This document shows, piece after piece, positions 62,228 to 64,000 of a stretch of DNA of 64,000 nucleotides. Each line of letters starts with the position of its first letter. Position 1 is the stretch's first letter. The translations under genes were made by a program, and so were the position numbers. The notes beneath the pieces were generated by a model. The model was given only the letters and a program-made list of their open reading frames with translations, was not told the DNA's origin and did not search any database. The DNA is from Paralteromonas sediminis (GTDB taxonomy: Bacteria > Pseudomonadota > Gammaproteobacteria > Enterobacterales > Alteromonadaceae). Location: contig NZ_RPOK01000006.1 in NCBI RefSeq assembly GCF_003820355.1, forward strand, positions 186,001-250,000, in the 5' to 3' direction.

Positions 62228-62851
62228 ATGTTTAAGAAGTTATTAGCCATATCCTTTTTATTAGTTGGAATATCTGCCAACGCAAACGCAGCAATCGTTT
62301 ATAGCAATGGGTTTAATAATCCTGAAGACTTAGCCGATTGGGAGGACGTGTCGTTAGGTGGTGGCGGTGTTGTCGCCAATACGGGTTGCTGTAGCCTAGA
62401 CCCGCAAGAAGGCAACGGCTATCTAGCGTTCACGGGCAACAGTAGCAGTGTCGACTCTAATTGGTATGGCGGAACTTATTTAGATCTTTCGTCTATCCTG
62501 ACTGCTGGTAAAGCGTATGAACTTTCATTCTACTGGGGTGGGAGAGGACAGCAGCGCGACCAAGATCCACGCTTAATGGTCGGCTTGACATCAGGTGATT
62601 TTTTAACGAATGACCTTTGGTCGGTTACCTTTAATACCAATACGGTAGTGGGCGAATGGACACTTTACACCATGAGTTTTGTGGCTCCTGCATCGGTTCT
62701 GTATTTGGATATCGCAGAGATATCTTCAAACAGCCGAAACGTTGGGCCTGCTATCGACAATCTGGTTATTAAAGAAGTATCAGCACCCAGTGTTATTGCA
62801 CTGCTTGGTCTTACAATGATTGGTTTTGGACTACGCGCTCGCAAGCGTTAG
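62228..62851 (+). CDS. Secreted protein with PEP-CTERM-type sorting tail
   Basis: From ATG 62228 (GGAG upstream) the protein is 207 residues: signal peptide (MFKKLLAISFLLVGISANANA), a beta-rich domain with NGFNNPEDLADWEDV and the CBM-like end LYLDIAEISSNSRNVGPAIDNLVI, and a C-terminal tail VSAPSVIALLGLTMIGFGLR-ARKR. This tail has the tripartite PEP-CTERM form (short motif VSAP, membrane helix, basic end), processed by exosortase. The exosortase gene is not in this window. An ATG at 62198 lies only about 3 bases after the predicted transcription start, so 62228 is preferred. Confidence 0.8.
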   Translation: MFKKLLAISFLLVGISANANAAIVYSNGFNNPEDLADWEDVSLGGGGVVANTGCCSLDPQEGNGYLAFTGNSSSVDSNWYGGTYLDLSSILTAGKAYELSFYWGGRGQQRDQDPRLMVGLTSGDFLTNDLWSVTFNTNTVVGEWTLYTMSFVAPASVLYLDIAEISSNSRNVGPAIDNLVIKEVSAPSVIALLGLTMIGFGLRARKR

Positions 62852-62868
62852 TCGGGTAGACCATTATG

Positions 62869-62907
62869 AAAGGTGGCATTGCGTTAGCACTGCCACCTTT
62901 TTTTATA
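62869..62907 (+). terminator. Strong rho-independent terminator
   Basis: AAAGGTGGCA (62869-62878) pairs perfectly with TGCCACCTTT (62891-62900), 12-base loop, followed by TTTT. It ends the PEP-CTERM gene's transcript and precedes the end of the convergent lipoprotein gene. Confidence 0.88.
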
Positions 62908-62911
62908 CTTG

Positions 62912-63376
62912 CTACATTTGCATACCAACAGAAGGTACCACATCGTTACCACTACACTGTGTTTTATTCAGAAGTGTATTCATACTGCATCTGCCCGAAC
63001 CATTTTCCAGGCAATACTCAAATCGCGTTTGAAATTTTAGCGGACCGGTCTTGAAGTCAGACGCAAGGTTTTCCCAACGCCATTTTTTGATCACTTTTTG
63101 TGCTTCTGTGGCAAAAAGCGGATTTGACGCAACCAGCGTGTTTACATCCTGCACTTCGAAATCAGGTGTCACCACATATTCAATGGTTGCACAGCCCTCA
63201 ATACCTGAACTTGCTACACGTGTTGGGTATTTGGGGGGGAATCGTTCCAAGGTTTTCTTTTGCTGATCAGACAATTGCACCCGTTCAGCGACACCATACT
63301 CTGTCGAGGATTGGTGTGATGTTGACGTGCAACCCAATAACAAAACGATCAACGAACCTGCAATGGTGTATTTCAT
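62912..63376 (-). CDS. Lipoprotein with TonB C-terminal-like domain
   Basis: The 154-residue protein has a lipobox LLGC (Cys16) and a TonB_C-type domain: PPKYPTRVASSGIEGCATIEYVV, then a conserved KKWRW near the end of the domain. Such domains bind TonB-dependent receptors in true TonB proteins, but this one lacks the TonB transmembrane anchor and Pro-rich linker. The C-terminus (CLENGSGRCSMNTLLNKTQC) has several cysteines that may form disulfides. Function unknown. Confidence 0.72.
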   Translation of the reverse strand: MKYTIAGSLIVLLLGCTSTSHQSSTEYGVAERVQLSDQQKKTLERFPPKYPTRVASSGIEGCATIEYVVTPDFEVQDVNTLVASNPLFATEAQKVIKKWRWENLASDFKTGPLKFQTRFEYCLENGSGRCSMNTLLNKTQCSGNDVVPSVGMQM

Positions 63377-63450
63377 ACTTATTCCTTGTGGATAATGATG
63401 GTTCCTTCAACCCAAACAGTATCACTCATTTTACATTTTTCAAACACTAC

Positions 63451-64000
63451 TTATAGCGTTGCTGCCAGTTCCGCACCTTGACGAATAGCGCGTTTGGCAT
63501 CCAGCTCGCTGGCAACATCAGCCCCTCCAATCAGATGAACAGTGTGTCCGGCCTCTTCGAGGCTTTGTTGTAGTTCTCGCAAGGGTTCTTGTCCAGCGCA
63601 AACAATGATGTTGTCCACTTCCAGGCACATAGGTTTTTCATTAACAGTAATGTGTAACCCTGTATCATCAATACGTTCATAGGTCACGCCGTTCATCATT
63701 TTAACCTGATGATTTTTAAGAGAGTTCCTATGGATCCAACCGGTTGTTTTTCCCAGACCTGCACCCACTTTGCTCGTTTTGCGCTGCAATAGGTATACTT
63801 CTGTGTCTGCAGGCGGTCTATGGGGCTCCTTGAGGGCGCCAGGCTGCTCAAACGCTTTATCAATTCCCCAGTGAGCAAGCCATTTCTCTGGATTGACCGT
63901 TAGATTTTCATGTTCAACTAAGAATTCAGCAACATCAAACCCAATACCGCCGGCACCAATGACTGCTACGCGTTTACCAACAGGCTTGTGATCTCTCAAT
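63451..64000 (-). CDS. fadH: 2,4-dienoyl-CoA reductase FadH, C-terminal part (partial)
   Basis: The frame runs off the right edge; about 183 C-terminal residues are seen, ending at TAA 63451-63453. They contain the NADPH-binding loop KRVAVIGAGGIGFDVAEFL and end with the flavin-linked motif HLIGGADVASELDAKRAIRQG, typical of FadH. The enzyme reduces 2,4-dienoyl-CoA during beta-oxidation of unsaturated fatty acids. The OYE-like N-terminal domain lies outside the window. Confidence 0.9.
   Translation of the reverse strand, partial: LRDHKPVGKRVAVIGAGGIGFDVAEFLVEHENLTVNPEKWLAHWGIDKAFEQPGALKEPHRPPADTEVYLLQRKTSKVGAGLGKTTGWIHRNSLKNHQVKMMNGVTYERIDDTGLHITVNEKPMCLEVDNIIVCAGQEPLRELQQSLEEAGHTVHLIGGADVASELDAKRAIRQGAELAATL

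Overview
The window reads as a chromosomal segment of a marine gammaproteobacterium of the order Alteromonadales, most likely Alteromonadaceae (relatives of Alteromonas, Paraglaciecola and Aestuariibacter). This rests on protein character and on several gene orders shared with Escherichia coli: yoaA-tsaB-slp/yeaY-fadD-rnd; ycgL-ycgM-ycgN-dsbB-fadR; and epmC-yfcL-mnmC-fabB-pdxB-asd-truA-accD-folC-dedD-cvpA-purF. Coding density is very high. No gap between genes exceeds 300 bases (the largest, about 270 bases, lies before the FimV/HubP gene). I see no tRNA, rRNA, CRISPR array, insertion sequence or prophage.

Layout. 1-6.6 kb: the 3' end of argS, then miscellaneous genes (FMN reductase, TraB/GumN-like protein, saccharopine-dehydrogenase-like oxidoreductase, DUF2244 protein, TauE exporter, a GH13 glycosidase). 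6.6-16.6 kb: a helicase / tRNA-t6A / fadD / rnd run, then the ycgL-ycgM-ycgN group with an inserted lytic transglycosylase. 16.6-22.1 kb: dsbB with a GNAT gene, an HD-GYP response regulator, a beheaded solute-binding-protein remnant, fadR with a candidate self-operator over its -10 box, and two phasins. 22.1-32.6 kb: an SPFH/ribbon-helix-helix pair, a sugar acetyltransferase, and a neutral-lipid neighbourhood (patatin lipase, a protein that looks like a dead HD-GYP enzyme, DUF445 protein, TetR regulator, wax ester synthase/DGAT, a DUF1439-like protein, a GMC alcohol dehydrogenase). 32.6-40.5 kb: mltD, an aspartic-protease/thioesterase operon, epmC, a NAD-kinase-like gene, yfcL and three tandem FlgO-like lipoproteins. 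40.5-55.3 kb: the mnmC-to-purF block, with fabB behind a FabR-type operator and a HubP/FimV gene carrying eight 75-bp repeats. 55.3-64 kb: Yip1 protein, CPA2 antiporter, acpH overlapping miaE, PhyH dioxygenase, rlmA, an M14-like orphan, a DUF4287/DUF5655 protein, a PEP-CTERM-type secreted protein behind a sigma-54 promoter, a TonB_C lipoprotein and the 3' part of fadH.

Theme. Fatty-acid and storage-lipid metabolism recurs: fadD, fadR, fadH, acyl-CoA thioesterase, fabB, accD, acpH, phasins, wax ester synthase, patatin lipase and an AlkJ-like dehydrogenase. Candidate FadR sites lie before fadR, before the GMC dehydrogenase and (half-site only) before accD, and a FabR site lies before fabB. Together they suggest, but do not prove, coordinated control of fatty-acid synthesis, breakdown and storage. 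The best candidates for under-described biology are the lipid-storage neighbourhood with its putative HD-GYP pseudoenzyme and the sigma-54-driven PEP-CTERM gene.
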